From an uncultured Bacteroidaceae bacterium (GTDB lineage Bacteria > Bacteroidota > Bacteroidia > Bacteroidales > Bacteroidaceae), in assembly GCA_904502185.1 (NCBI GenBank), contig CAJGDX010000014.1:1-33428 (forward strand): a DNA stretch of 33,428 bases, read 5' to 3'. Shown here piece after piece: positions 7,936-16,658 of this stretch. Position numbers and translations under genes: made by a program. Within the stretch, counting starts at the first letter, position 1; the number at the start of each line of letters is the position of its first letter. Below the pieces are notes generated by a model that searched no databases, was not told the DNA's origin, and worked only from the letters and a program-made list of their open reading frames with translations.

Positions 7936-9204
7936 TTATTCTTCGTTGATATTCTCGGTTCTCTCTTCGTTTCTCTGCTCTGCCTTTGCTGCCGTTGAAT
8001 TATTCTTTATCTGTTGCAGCTCCTTGGCAAGACGTTTGTGTGTGGGAGATACCTCTACAGATGCGATAACAGCTTCGTTGTCAAGGTCGTCATCTTCAAA
8101 TATATACACTTTGAAGTCGTCTTTGTAGAAGGTGTCTTTCATTGTTCTTATTTTCTGCTCTTGCAGTTCGCTCTCTCTCTCTTGTTCGTTCAACAAGGGA
8201 CGTATCTCCGGAATGTTCTGCATGCCAAAGCCTGTGGCAAGTACAGTTACTTTCACCGAACCCTCATCAAGGTTGTAGTCCTTGCTGATACCCCATATTA
8301 CCTCAATTTCCTCTTCAGTGAAGCGTGTCATGAATGTGTTCACCTCCTCTATTTCGCCAACCTTCATGGGGTAGTTGGGGTTGTAGTAGATATTGAAGAG
8401 TATCTTTTTCGAGTTATATATGTCGTTGTTGTTGAGCAGGGGTGAATGAAGTGCTTTCTCAAAAGCTGATGCCAGTCGTTGTTCGCCCTTGTCGATGCCG
8501 TAGCTCATGATGGCTACACCACCGTTTTTCAATACCTTGCTGACGTCGCGGAAGTCGAGGTTGATGGTTCCGCGTGCTGTGATGATTTCGGCGATGCTCT
8601 TGGTGGCGGTTGTCAGCACTTCGTCTACCTTGCGGAATCCCTCTTCGAGGTCAAGCTCGGGGTAGATGTCGAGCAGACGCTGGTTGTTTATTACCAGCAG
8701 CGCGTCCACATGTTTGGCAATCTCTGCCACTCCCTTCAGTGCCTGATTGATTTTGTTTCCCATTTCGAAACGGAAGGGAATGGTGATGATACCTATCGTC
8801 AGAATGCCGAGCCCTTTGGCAATTTCGGCCACGATGGGGGCTGCTCCGGTACCGGTACCGCCGCCCATACCAGCTGTGATGAACACCATTTTGGTGCCAT
8901 CGTTGAACAGGCTCTTTATCTCTTCGCGACTCTCTTCGGCTGCCTGACGGGCTACTTCAGGGTCGTTACCTGCTCCGAGTCCTTCGGTTATCTTCTCGCC
9001 AAGCTGCACCTTTATGGGTATTGGTGAGTTTGCAAGTGCCTGTGAATCGGTGTTGCAGATGACGAATGAAACGTTGTGTATGCCCTCGCGGTACATGTTC
9101 TGCACTGCGTTGCCGCCTCCACCACCTACTCCAATGACTTTTATTATGCGTGGGGCATCGGTGGGAATGTCGAATCTCAATATATCTTTATCTTCTTCGT
9201 TCAT
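7936..9204 (-). CDS. ftsZ: Cell division protein FtsZ
   Basis: 422-residue tubulin-like GTPase that polymerises into the Z ring at midcell. The GTP-binding tubulin signature GGGTGTG is at 114-120, and the T7 synergy loop NLDFRD at 215-220 provides the catalytic aspartates for the neighbouring subunit. The globular domain ends near 325. A variable charged linker follows (about 326-380), and the closest thing to a C-terminal binding peptide is EVSPTHKRL at 384-392. Thirty more, mostly charged residues follow that (STAAKAEQRNEERTENINEE at the very end). No PAFLR-type end is seen. It lies 35 bp after ftsA. Confidence 0.98.
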   Translation of the reverse strand: MNEEDKDILRFDIPTDAPRIIKVIGVGGGGGNAVQNMYREGIHNVSFVICNTDSQALANSPIPIKVQLGEKITEGLGAGNDPEVARQAAEESREEIKSLFNDGTKMVFITAGMGGGTGTGAAPIVAEIAKGLGILTIGIITIPFRFEMGNKINQALKGVAEIAKHVDALLVINNQRLLDIYPELDLEEGFRKVDEVLTTATKSIAEIITARGTINLDFRDVSKVLKNGGVAIMSYGIDKGEQRLASAFEKALHSPLLNNNDIYNSKKILFNIYYNPNYPMKVGEIEEVNTFMTRFTEEEIEVIWGISKDYNLDEGSVKVTVLATGFGMQNIPEIRPLLNEQERESELQEQKIRTMKDTFYKDDFKVYIFEDDDLDNEAVIASVEVSPTHKRLAKELQQIKNNSTAAKAEQRNEERTENINEE

Positions 9205-9239
9205 GGTTCTGTTCTTTTATTGGTTTTCAGGAGGCTGTT

Positions 9240-10667
9240 TTATATGCCGCTCTCGTCGTTGTAATCGTCCTCTTCGTCCTCTCTGGTGGCATTGTCGAGA
9301 AAGTCTTTGGTTGTCTTTTTTACTTTTTCGCCGAACGAGGTGAAGAGAGTGCCTAAGAAATTACTGCTTTTATCTTTTGGTGTTTTTGGTTTCTTGGGCT
9401 TTTCATGTTTCTCCACCTTCTCGGGCTTCTCAGGCTCTTCTTTTTCCTCTTTTATCTCTGTCTCCTCTATTATTATGGGTTTTACTGCTGCCGGTTCCTC
9501 TTTGTGTTCTTCGGCAAAAATATCCTGCATTTTAGGCTGCTCTTTGGGAGCAGGGTCCTGACAGCAGTTTTCTTTGCCACACTTCAGCAGTCCCAACAGC
9601 GTAGCGCTTGGTTCGCCGCGTTTCAGTAGCAGGTTGTTGCCGACATTGAATTCCACAAACGGGTCGGTTGCGATGCGTATTCTTGTTCCGGGCAGGGTGT
9701 CGGCAATCAGTTTCTCAATGTTTTTCAGTTTTGCTCCACCGCCGGTGAATATTACATTGTTTATGTTCTCACCCGAATTCTTTATCTGGTGGTTTACATT
9801 TTGCAGTATTTCAATCATTCGGGCACCTATGATGTTGTCGCGCAGTTCAGCACTGATGCTGCTTTCGCCAAAGGATTCAGCTTTGTAGCCGGCGTGTATC
9901 TTCAGTGTTTCGGCATCAGCCTGTGATATGTGTTCGGCTTGCAGGTCGCGTGTGATGTTTGCGCTTCCGAGTGGCAGCACGCATAGTTTGCGCAACAGAT
10001 TGTTGCTGTATATTGTGACGGTGGTTGTCTCCGCGCCAATGTCTACAAGAGCACATCCGTCGCGTTTTTCATCCTCGTTGAGAATGGTATTCGCACAGAT
10101 GGTGGCAGCAGTGAAACTGTCGGCAATCTCTATTTTTGCAAGTTTCAGGCTCTCTTCGAGCAGTCGCATGTATTGCTCCTTGATGATGATGTTCAGGTAG
10201 TTGCTCTCAATGCTTTTCACACTCATGCCTATGGGGTTGAGACTTGTGTCGCCACCCATCCTGTATTCCTGTGTAATCACCTGCACCTTTTGGTAGTCTG
10301 TGGGTGCTGTGAAAGTATAATCATTCTCGAGTGCCATCGAGTCTATTATCTCCTGTGTAATTTTCGTGTATTCACCAAACTCCCTTCTGACGGTGGATTT
10401 TACAGACTTAAGCGACAATCCGCTCAGGGCTATGTAGGCTTTGCCTATGTTTGCGCCGACCAGCTGTGTCTCAAGTTTGTTTATGATGCTTGTCAGGCAT
10501 TTGCCTGTTTCGTCTATGTTGCGTACAACGCCTTTCGATATGAATCCGTTCACAGGTTCGCTGGCGTATGCTATGATGTTTGTTCCTTCGTAGTTTTCTA
10601 CGGCAATGGCTCCCGACGCTTTTGAAGAGCCGAGTTCCAGTGCTACTATATAATTCTTGTTTGCCAT
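9240..10667 (-). CDS. ftsA: Cell division protein FtsA, with long charged C-terminal linker
   Basis: 475-residue actin-like ATPase that tethers FtsZ filaments to the membrane and recruits later division proteins. The N-terminal phosphate-1 segment is ALELGSSKASGAIA (9-22), the phosphate-2 segment ALVDIGAETTTVTIY (206-220) and the adenosine segment VIFTGGGAKLKNIEKL (305-320). Canonical FtsA ends about 40-50 residues after this. Here a Cys-containing spot (CGKENCC, 363-369) is followed by a Glu/Lys/Pro-rich linker (about 372-433), then a probable amphipathic membrane helix (NFLGTLFTSFGEKVKKTTKDF, about 436-456) and an acidic end. The start is ATG at 10667, 60 bp after ftsQ. Confidence 0.96.
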   Translation of the reverse strand: MANKNYIVALELGSSKASGAIAVENYEGTNIIAYASEPVNGFISKGVVRNIDETGKCLTSIINKLETQLVGANIGKAYIALSGLSLKSVKSTVRREFGEYTKITQEIIDSMALENDYTFTAPTDYQKVQVITQEYRMGGDTSLNPIGMSVKSIESNYLNIIIKEQYMRLLEESLKLAKIEIADSFTAATICANTILNEDEKRDGCALVDIGAETTTVTIYSNNLLRKLCVLPLGSANITRDLQAEHISQADAETLKIHAGYKAESFGESSISAELRDNIIGARMIEILQNVNHQIKNSGENINNVIFTGGGAKLKNIEKLIADTLPGTRIRIATDPFVEFNVGNNLLLKRGEPSATLLGLLKCGKENCCQDPAPKEQPKMQDIFAEEHKEEPAAVKPIIIEETEIKEEKEEPEKPEKVEKHEKPKKPKTPKDKSSNFLGTLFTSFGEKVKKTTKDFLDNATREDEEDDYNDESGI

Positions 10668-10727
10668 ATTTCTTTGAACTTTTTTCGTTGAAGGTTTCTT
10701 TCTGCAAGTTATCTCTCTCCGACTGCT

Positions 10728-11462
10728 TTATTTCTCTTTCTTGGTGCAGATTACCTGTTTGTCAAACTCGATGTTGAGTCTGCTGTATTTGTTCCATCCT
10801 ATCTTGTTCAGTCCCTCCTGGTAGAATCTCCTGAGTTTGTCGAGCTTGCTGTCGAGATTGTCAGCCTTGCCCAATTCTATCAGATGGTTGCCTACGCGTG
10901 GAACAAGTATCATCTCCTGTTTCGGGGTTACATGTATCTGTTCTATCTGTTCGCGCCAGAATCGGTTCTCCTGCAGGAAGAGGGCTATCTTTATCAGGTC
11001 GTCCTGTGTCTGTTTGCCATTTATCTCGCCGCTAGCCACGGGCAGGTATATTGCGCTTTGTACACTTCTGATTGCCGATCCGTTACTGTCGAGATAATAT
11101 TCTCCGCTTTTGTTGTCGAAGACATGTATTATAGGTTTTTTGCAGCTGATGTGTATGCCTATCAGATTCTTGTGAGTCTTGAAGCATTGACAGCTCTCTA
11201 CAATGGAGAGTTCGTTAAACATGTTTTCAATATCCCTACTGACAATATTCTCCATTGCCTTGCCTTTGGGGTCGAGTCCTTTTTGTTTCAGGTATCTCTC
11301 GACACTCTCCTTGCTGAGTATCTGCTGCTCGTTGTCTGTGATGACAATATCTATACCACGGCATTTGGCTTCGCCCGGGGCGCTGTTCAGGAAGAAGAGC
11401 GCCAGCACCAGATATGCTGTAGCACAGACGACTGCGGTTATTATGAATATCTTTTTTAACAT
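10728..11462 (-). CDS. ftsQ: Cell division protein FtsQ
   Basis: 244 residues: a very short cytoplasmic N-terminus (MLKK), one membrane helix (about 5-27) and a periplasmic part of about 215 residues. The sequence is poorly conserved, so the call rests on this topology, on the FtsQ-like segment (YYLDSNGSAIRSV, then IYLPVASGEI, 127-147) and on position between murC and ftsA, where FtsQ sits in dcw clusters. FtsQ links FtsL to the early division proteins and helps activate septal synthesis. The start codon overlaps the murC stop by 7 nt, suggesting translational coupling. Confidence 0.9.
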   Translation of the reverse strand: MLKKIFIITAVVCATAYLVLALFFLNSAPGEAKCRGIDIVITDNEQQILSKESVERYLKQKGLDPKGKAMENIVSRDIENMFNELSIVESCQCFKTHKNLIGIHISCKKPIIHVFDNKSGEYYLDSNGSAIRSVQSAIYLPVASGEINGKQTQDDLIKIALFLQENRFWREQIEQIHVTPKQEMILVPRVGNHLIELGKADNLDSKLDKLRRFYQEGLNKIGWNKYSRLNIEFDKQVICTKKEK

Positions 11463-12838
11463 TCTCTCAGTATTTCGGTTATTTGTGGTACGTCACTGTC
11501 GAGGTCGCCCGCACCAAGGCAGATAAGTACTTCGAACTCATCTTTTCTCTGCCTGATGAGGTTGACAGCCTCGGCACGGCTGCACATGCTCTTCTGCACC
11601 TTCTCGTCTATAAGGTCGTAGATGAGTTTACTGGTCACTCCGGGGATGGGGAGTTCGCGGGCGGGGTAGATATCAAGCAGTATCACCTCGTCGAAGAGCG
11701 AGAGGCTTTCGGCAAATTCGCGGTAGAAGTCGTTGGTGCGGCTGTAAAGGTGTGGCTGGAACATTGCCGTTATTTTACGGTCGTCGTAAAGCTCCTTCAT
11801 CGATTTTGCACATGCCTTTATTTCGTCGGGGTGGTGGGCATAGTCGCTCAACAGCACTATGTTCTCTTTTTTCAGTTTAAAGTCGAATCGGCGTTCCACT
11901 CCTGCAAAGTCGGCCATCGCTTCGCGCAACTCTTCGTCGGTTGCGCCGCACAACTGCGACACAGCCATGGCTGCAATGCCATTGTCTATGTTTATGCTTA
12001 CGGGAACGCCAGGTTCAATATCCTTTATTGTGCCGAAGGGCGATACGTAGTCAAAGAGGATGCGTCCGCCGCCTATGCGTATGTTCTCGGCATGAAAGTC
12101 GCCACTCTCGCGTCCGTAGGTGTAGAGGGTTACTCCCTCGGCAGGGCGTGGTACCAGTTCAAGCCCTTCGTGTACTATCAGATAACCATCCTTGCGTATG
12201 CGCTCGGTGAATTGTGCAAATCCTTCGAGGTAATTCTCCTTTGTGCCATATATGTCCAGATGGTCGGGGTCAGTGGCAGTTACCACTGCAATGTAGGGTG
12301 TAAGCTGCAGGAATGAGCGGTCGTATTCGTCTGCCTCTATCACCACAAAGTCGCTCTTGTCGCTGAGGATGAGATTGCTGTGGTAGTTCTTTGAAATTCC
12401 GCCGAGGAATGCAGCACTGTCAACATGTGAGCGGTGCATCAGGTGTGCGGTCATTGTAGAGGTAGAGGTCTTGCCATGTGTTCCGGCTATGCACAAGCCA
12501 CGTTTGTCGCGTGTGATGAGTCCGAGCACTTCGGCACGTTTCTTTATTTCGAATCCGTTGTTGCGGAAGTATTCCCACTCGGCATGGTCGCGTGGTATTG
12601 CAGGGGTGTAGATGACAAGGGTGGTTGCCTTGTCGCGGAACTCCTCGGGTATCAGTTCGGGGTTCTCTTCGAAGTGCAGTTCGGCCCCCTCTTCTATCAG
12701 TCTGTCGGTGAGGGCGCATGCTGTACGGTCATATCCTGCGACCTTTTTACCTTCGGCAAGGAAGTAGCGTACAAGGGCGCTCATGCCTATGCCTCCGGCT
12801 CCCAGAAAGTATATCGATTTTATATCTTTTAGTTCCAT
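11456..12838 (-). CDS. murC: UDP-N-acetylmuramate--L-alanine ligase
   Basis: 460 residues from the chosen start. MurC adds L-alanine to UDP-MurNAc with ATP, the first peptide step of peptidoglycan synthesis in the cytoplasm. The N-terminal nucleotide fold has FLGAGGIGMSAL (11-22), the ATP-binding P-loop GTHGKTS is at 119-125, and the ligase-family SDYAHHPDEI segment lies in the C-terminal half. I chose ATG at 12838 because MELKDIKSIYFLGAGG matches the normal MurC beginning. The frame extends to a GTG at 12904 that overlaps the murG stop by 4 nt (GTGA); that would add 22 residues rich in Arg/Thr/Asn with no family match. With the chosen start, 62 bp separate it from murG. Confidence 0.96.
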   Translation of the reverse strand: MELKDIKSIYFLGAGGIGMSALVRYFLAEGKKVAGYDRTACALTDRLIEEGAELHFEENPELIPEEFRDKATTLVIYTPAIPRDHAEWEYFRNNGFEIKKRAEVLGLITRDKRGLCIAGTHGKTSTSTMTAHLMHRSHVDSAAFLGGISKNYHSNLILSDKSDFVVIEADEYDRSFLQLTPYIAVVTATDPDHLDIYGTKENYLEGFAQFTERIRKDGYLIVHEGLELVPRPAEGVTLYTYGRESGDFHAENIRIGGGRILFDYVSPFGTIKDIEPGVPVSINIDNGIAAMAVSQLCGATDEELREAMADFAGVERRFDFKLKKENIVLLSDYAHHPDEIKACAKSMKELYDDRKITAMFQPHLYSRTNDFYREFAESLSLFDEVILLDIYPARELPIPGVTSKLIYDLIDEKVQKSMCSRAEAVNLIRQRKDEFEVLICLGAGDLDSDVPQITEILREC

Positions 12839-12900
12839 TGTTGCGGGGTGGTTGTATGTGGTTCTTTTATCTGTTTCTTGTGTGGCGTTGCGCGTTTGCC

Positions 12901-14055
12901 TCACTTAAGGTTCTCGTTCTTGCGTCGTGTCTCCTTTTCGTTGTAGGCTTCGGCAAGGAATATTACCTCTTCGGCTATATCTTCGGCTGCCTTGGGCTTT
13001 GCCATTTTGGAAATGTTGCTGCTCAGTTGTGCAAGCTTCTCGCTGTCGTTGACGATGGAGAGTGCTGTTGAAACTAGCTTTTCCTTTGCTTCGCTGTCGC
13101 TAACATATATTGCAGCTTCGTTCTTGACAAGTGCCATTGCATTTTTTGTCTGGTGGTCTTCGGCCACGTTGGGCGAGGGTACCAGTATGACGGCTTTGCC
13201 AAGGAGGGCAAATTCGGAGATTGAGCTTGCACCGGCGCGCGAGATTACAAGGTCGGCAGCACCGAGTGCCGAAGTCATGTCCGAAACAAAGTCTGTTATC
13301 TGCAGATTTTGTGGTTTACCTGCTTTTTCCACTCTTTCGACTATTTCGTTGTAGTAGTATTTGCCGGTCTGCCATACAAACTGTACATCGGGGTTGTCGG
13401 CTATCAGTTGAAGCGAGCTTATCATACTCTCGTTCATACTGCGGGCTCCAAGACTGCCGCCTACGAGTAGAATGATGCGCTTTTCGGGGTCGAGGTTCAT
13501 GGCAACTGCCGATTCGGCTCGGCTGACGCGGTTGTTGAGAAGTGTAGCGCGTACGGGATTGCCTGTTATCTTTAACTTCTCGTGGGGGAAGAATCTCTCA
13601 AGTCCTTCGTATGCCACACATATCATTTTTGCATCCTTTGCCAGCAGTTTGTTGGTTACTCCTGCGTAGCAGTTCTGTTCCTGTATCAGGATGGGAATGT
13701 TCATCTTGGCTGCCATCTTCAGCGTGGGGCCGCTGGCATATCCGCCGACACCAACTGCCACCTGTGGCGCAAAATCCTTGATAATCTTCTTAGCCATGCG
13801 CTGGCTCTTGAACAGTCTCCACAGCACCTTGATGTTGCGTAGCAGGTTTTTTCTGTCGAAACCCATGATGGGCAGGCCTATGATGCGGTAGCCTGCTTCG
13901 GGAACGCGCTGCATCTCCATACGTCCTTCGGCACCCACAAAGAGTATTTCAGCTTCGGGGTGTTTGCTTTTTATGGCATTGGCTATTGAGAGGGCAGGGA
14001 AGATGTGTCCTCCTGTTCCTCCTCCGCTTATGATTATTCTGTAGTTCTTTTTCAT
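12901..14055 (-). CDS. murG: UDP-N-acetylglucosamine:lipid I GlcNAc transferase
   Basis: 384 residues from ATG at 14055. MurG adds GlcNAc to lipid I on the inner face of the membrane to make lipid II. The N-terminal glycine-rich loop GGTGGH is at 12-17; further family blocks are VGVGGYASGP, LIQEQNCYAG, LLVGGSLGARS and, for UDP-GlcNAc, ISRAGASSISEFALLGKAVILVP-like residues in the C-terminal domain. The frame runs 45 nt further upstream (to 14100), overlapping ftsW. I rejected that because the family starts directly before the glycine-rich loop and the ATG at 14055 lies one base after the ftsW stop, a typical coupled junction. The length is normal. Confidence 0.97.
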   Translation of the reverse strand: MKKNYRIIISGGGTGGHIFPALSIANAIKSKHPEAEILFVGAEGRMEMQRVPEAGYRIIGLPIMGFDRKNLLRNIKVLWRLFKSQRMAKKIIKDFAPQVAVGVGGYASGPTLKMAAKMNIPILIQEQNCYAGVTNKLLAKDAKMICVAYEGLERFFPHEKLKITGNPVRATLLNNRVSRAESAVAMNLDPEKRIILLVGGSLGARSMNESMISSLQLIADNPDVQFVWQTGKYYYNEIVERVEKAGKPQNLQITDFVSDMTSALGAADLVISRAGASSISEFALLGKAVILVPSPNVAEDHQTKNAMALVKNEAAIYVSDSEAKEKLVSTALSIVNDSEKLAQLSSNISKMAKPKAAEDIAEEVIFLAEAYNEKETRRKNENLK

Positions 14056-14056
14056 G

Positions 14057-15301
14057 TTATTCTTTTGTTGTTTCTGCCGCAGCAGTTGTCTGTTCTGCAC
14101 TGCTTCGTGTTGTGTTTTTTGCTCGTTCGCGTGCTATTTTGGCTTCTCGTGCGTATCTGCTGACACATAGTATCATACCTATGTAGATGCAGTTGATGAC
14201 TATAGAGGTTCCGCCTCGACTGACAAGTGGCAACGGTTGTCCGGTTACGGGGCCAAGTCCTACGGATATTGACATGTGTGCCATTGCCTGTATCACTATC
14301 ATCAGTGCCGAGCCTATTATCAGATATGCGGCGAACGGGTCGTCGCAGCTTTTGGCTATCTGCCCCGTATGGTAGAGAAGTATCATGTACAGCAGTATGA
14401 CTCCCAATCCTCCGACCGTAAGTCCCAGCTCCTCTATTATAATGGCGTAGATGAAGTCCGAAAATGCCTGTGGCAGAAAGTCGCGCTGGTCCGAGTTGCC
14501 GGGGCCTTTTCCCCAAATGACGCTGCTCGATGCGATGGCTATGTTTGCGTGCATTCTCTGTTCGTCGTTGCCATTCTGGTTCTTCTCGGCACTGGCAGGG
14601 TCGATGCTTCGCACAATTCTGGCTCGCCATGTGGTCAGACGATCAAAGGGTGTATTTTTTACCAAATCTGCGGGTGTAAACATAATGGCACAGAATGCCA
14701 CTGCTCCCACCAACACTCCGGCGCCGGTCAGTTTCCACATCTGTATGCCGGGTATCTTGCCGATGAACAGCATCAGGTAGGTAGTGAAGCAGATGAGTAT
14801 GACTGTCGAAAGGTTGCTGGTGATGATGAGGCTGCACACAAGTCCTGCGGCTATCAGCACCTTCTTCATCACATCGCTGCTTGTACCATCCTCGGTTTGT
14901 CCGTCGCTCAGTAATTTGGCAATAAGCATTACCAGTCCCAAACGGGCAACTTCGGAGGATTGAATATTAATTCCGAAGAGTCGCACCCATCGTGTCTCGC
15001 CGTTTATGCTGACACCGTCGACCATCGCCCACACAAGGAATATTATTCCTGTCCAATAGCCGGCGGTTGCAAGGTTCTTCAACCACAACATAGGCATATT
15101 GTGTACAATCCATGCGGCAGCCACTCCCACCAACATGAATGTGACGTGCATGCTGATAGGCTGCCAGTAGCTGTCGCCTTTGTAGGCAAGTGTACTTGTG
15201 GCACTGAATACTTCGATAAACGACAGGGCAAACAGTACGGTGATAACCATCCATATTACTTTGTCGCCTTTGAACAGTCTTTTTACTATTCCTTTACCCA
15301 T
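14057..15301 (-). CDS. ftsW: SEDS-family septal peptidoglycan polymerase
   Basis: 414 residues with about ten membrane helices. FtsW polymerises lipid II into glycan strands at the septum together with the FtsI transpeptidase, encoded four genes upstream. SEDS landmarks: NGETRWVRLFGINIQSSEVAR (about 100-120), GKGPGNSDQRDFLPQAFSDFIYAIIIEELG (about 260-290, including the aspartate before FIYA expected in the active site), and SRGGTSIV near the end. RodA is the main alternative; location inside the dcw cluster next to murD and murG favours FtsW. The gap to murD is 18 bp, and the next gene (murG) starts one base after the stop. Confidence 0.96.
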   Translation of the reverse strand: MGKGIVKRLFKGDKVIWMVITVLFALSFIEVFSATSTLAYKGDSYWQPISMHVTFMLVGVAAAWIVHNMPMLWLKNLATAGYWTGIIFLVWAMVDGVSINGETRWVRLFGINIQSSEVARLGLVMLIAKLLSDGQTEDGTSSDVMKKVLIAAGLVCSLIITSNLSTVILICFTTYLMLFIGKIPGIQMWKLTGAGVLVGAVAFCAIMFTPADLVKNTPFDRLTTWRARIVRSIDPASAEKNQNGNDEQRMHANIAIASSSVIWGKGPGNSDQRDFLPQAFSDFIYAIIIEELGLTVGGLGVILLYMILLYHTGQIAKSCDDPFAAYLIIGSALMIVIQAMAHMSISVGLGPVTGQPLPLVSRGGTSIVINCIYIGMILCVSRYAREAKIARERAKNTTRSSAEQTTAAAETTKE

Positions 15302-15319
15302 TATACAACTCTTCTTACT

Positions 15320-16654
15320 TTATTGCAATTTTAATACCTCTTCTTTGAATTGTCGTCCGCGGTCCTCGTAGCTCTTGAACAGGTCGAAGCTGGCACAGCA
15401 GGGGCTGAGCAATACTGTTTCGCCGTCGTCGGCCATTGCAGCCGCAGCCTCTATGCACTCCTTCATGGACTTCACATCTGCGATGGGAAGACCAAAGCCA
15501 CCAAAGAACTCCTGCAGTTTGCTGTTGTCGGCTCCAAGGAAGATAAGTCCGCTGCATTTCTCGCGAACAAGGTCGGCAATCTCGCTGTAGTCGTTGCCCT
15601 TGTCCTTGCCGCCAAGAATAAGTATTGTATTTTTCTTCATGCTTTGCAGAGCATACCAGCAGCTGTTTACATTGGTCGCCTTCGAGTCGTTTATGTACTC
15701 GACTCCGTTGATGGTAGTAACCTTCTCCAAACGGTGCTCCACTCCTGTGAAACTGCTCAATGCCTCTTTTATAGTCTCGTTGCGTATGCCGGCTACGTTT
15801 GCCGATATTCCGGCTGCCATCGAGTTGTAGAGGTTGTGCTTACCTGTGAGCGACAACTCCTCCTGCTCCATGTTGAAGGGGGTGGGCTCGGTGAAAATTA
15901 TCTTCTCACCGTCGCTGTATGCTGCAAGTCCCTCGTCGTTGTTCTCGGCAAAGGGGTAGAGCTTGCCATGCTGGTACTTCTCCAGCTCGCGGCGTATGAT
16001 GGGGTCGTCGTTCCAGAAGATAAAGGCATCTTCGGGCTGCTGGTTGCGCAGGATACGGAATTTTGCATCTACATAGTTCTGCATTTCGTATCCGTAGCGA
16101 TCCATGTGGTCGGGGGTGATGTTCATCAACACAGCCACGTTCACGCGGAACTCGTACATGTTGTCAAGCTGAAAACTGCTAAGCTCCACAATGTAATAAT
16201 CCTTGTCGCCTTCGGCTACCTGCAATGCAAGGCTCTTGCCTATGTTGCCTGCAAGACCTACGTTGAGTCCTGCCTCGCGGAAAATATGATAGATGAGTGA
16301 TGTTGTAGTGGTCTTTCCGTTGCTTCCGGTGATGCAGACCATTTTCGCTTTTGTATATCTGCCGGCAAATTCAATCTCCGAGATAATGGGTATTCCTGCC
16401 TCGGCAATCTTGCGCACCATGGGTGCTTCGTTGGGTATTCCGGGGCTTTTGATTACCTCTTGCGCATTCAATATCTTCTCCTCGGTGTGCTGTTTCTCCT
16501 CCCACTCAATGTTGTGGCTGTCGAGCATCTGTTTGTACTGTTCGGCAATGGTACCGAAGTCCGAAACAAAGACGTCGAAGCCTATCTTTTTTGCCAGCAC
16601 TGCTGCTCCGCAGCCACTCTCGCCGGCTCCTAATATTGCTATTCTCTTTTCCAT
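15320..16654 (-). CDS. murD: UDP-N-acetylmuramoyl-L-alanine--D-glutamate ligase
   Basis: 444 residues, the standard MurD length. It adds D-glutamate to UDP-MurNAc-L-Ala in the cytoplasm using ATP. The N-terminal UDP-binding fold starts with ILGAGESGCGAAVLAKK, the ATP loop GSNGKTTTT is at 110-118, and the central part has NITPDHMDRYG. The C-terminal domain has NDSKATNVNSCWYAL and LILGGKDKGNDYSEI, both typical of MurD. It lies 4 bp after mraY and 18 bp before ftsW in the dcw operon. Confidence 0.97.
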   Translation of the reverse strand: MEKRIAILGAGESGCGAAVLAKKIGFDVFVSDFGTIAEQYKQMLDSHNIEWEEKQHTEEKILNAQEVIKSPGIPNEAPMVRKIAEAGIPIISEIEFAGRYTKAKMVCITGSNGKTTTTSLIYHIFREAGLNVGLAGNIGKSLALQVAEGDKDYYIVELSSFQLDNMYEFRVNVAVLMNITPDHMDRYGYEMQNYVDAKFRILRNQQPEDAFIFWNDDPIIRRELEKYQHGKLYPFAENNDEGLAAYSDGEKIIFTEPTPFNMEQEELSLTGKHNLYNSMAAGISANVAGIRNETIKEALSSFTGVEHRLEKVTTINGVEYINDSKATNVNSCWYALQSMKKNTILILGGKDKGNDYSEIADLVREKCSGLIFLGADNSKLQEFFGGFGLPIADVKSMKECIEAAAAMADDGETVLLSPCCASFDLFKSYEDRGRQFKEEVLKLQ

Positions 16655-16658
16655 GTTC

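Noticed and set aside
12839..12904. murC starting at the GTG at 12904
   Set aside because: The 22-residue extension lacks family similarity; MurC normally begins just before the glycine-rich loop, as from ATG 12838. The GTGA overlap with murG is noted but probably chance.
14056..14100. murG starting at 14100 inside ftsW
   Set aside because: ATG at 14055 directly precedes the conserved start MKKNYRIIISGGGTGGH and sits one base after the ftsW stop.
14057..15301. FtsW reassigned as RodA because of QSSEVAR instead of QPSEFAK
   Set aside because: Position between murD and murG in the dcw operon and the intact SDFIYA aspartate support FtsW.
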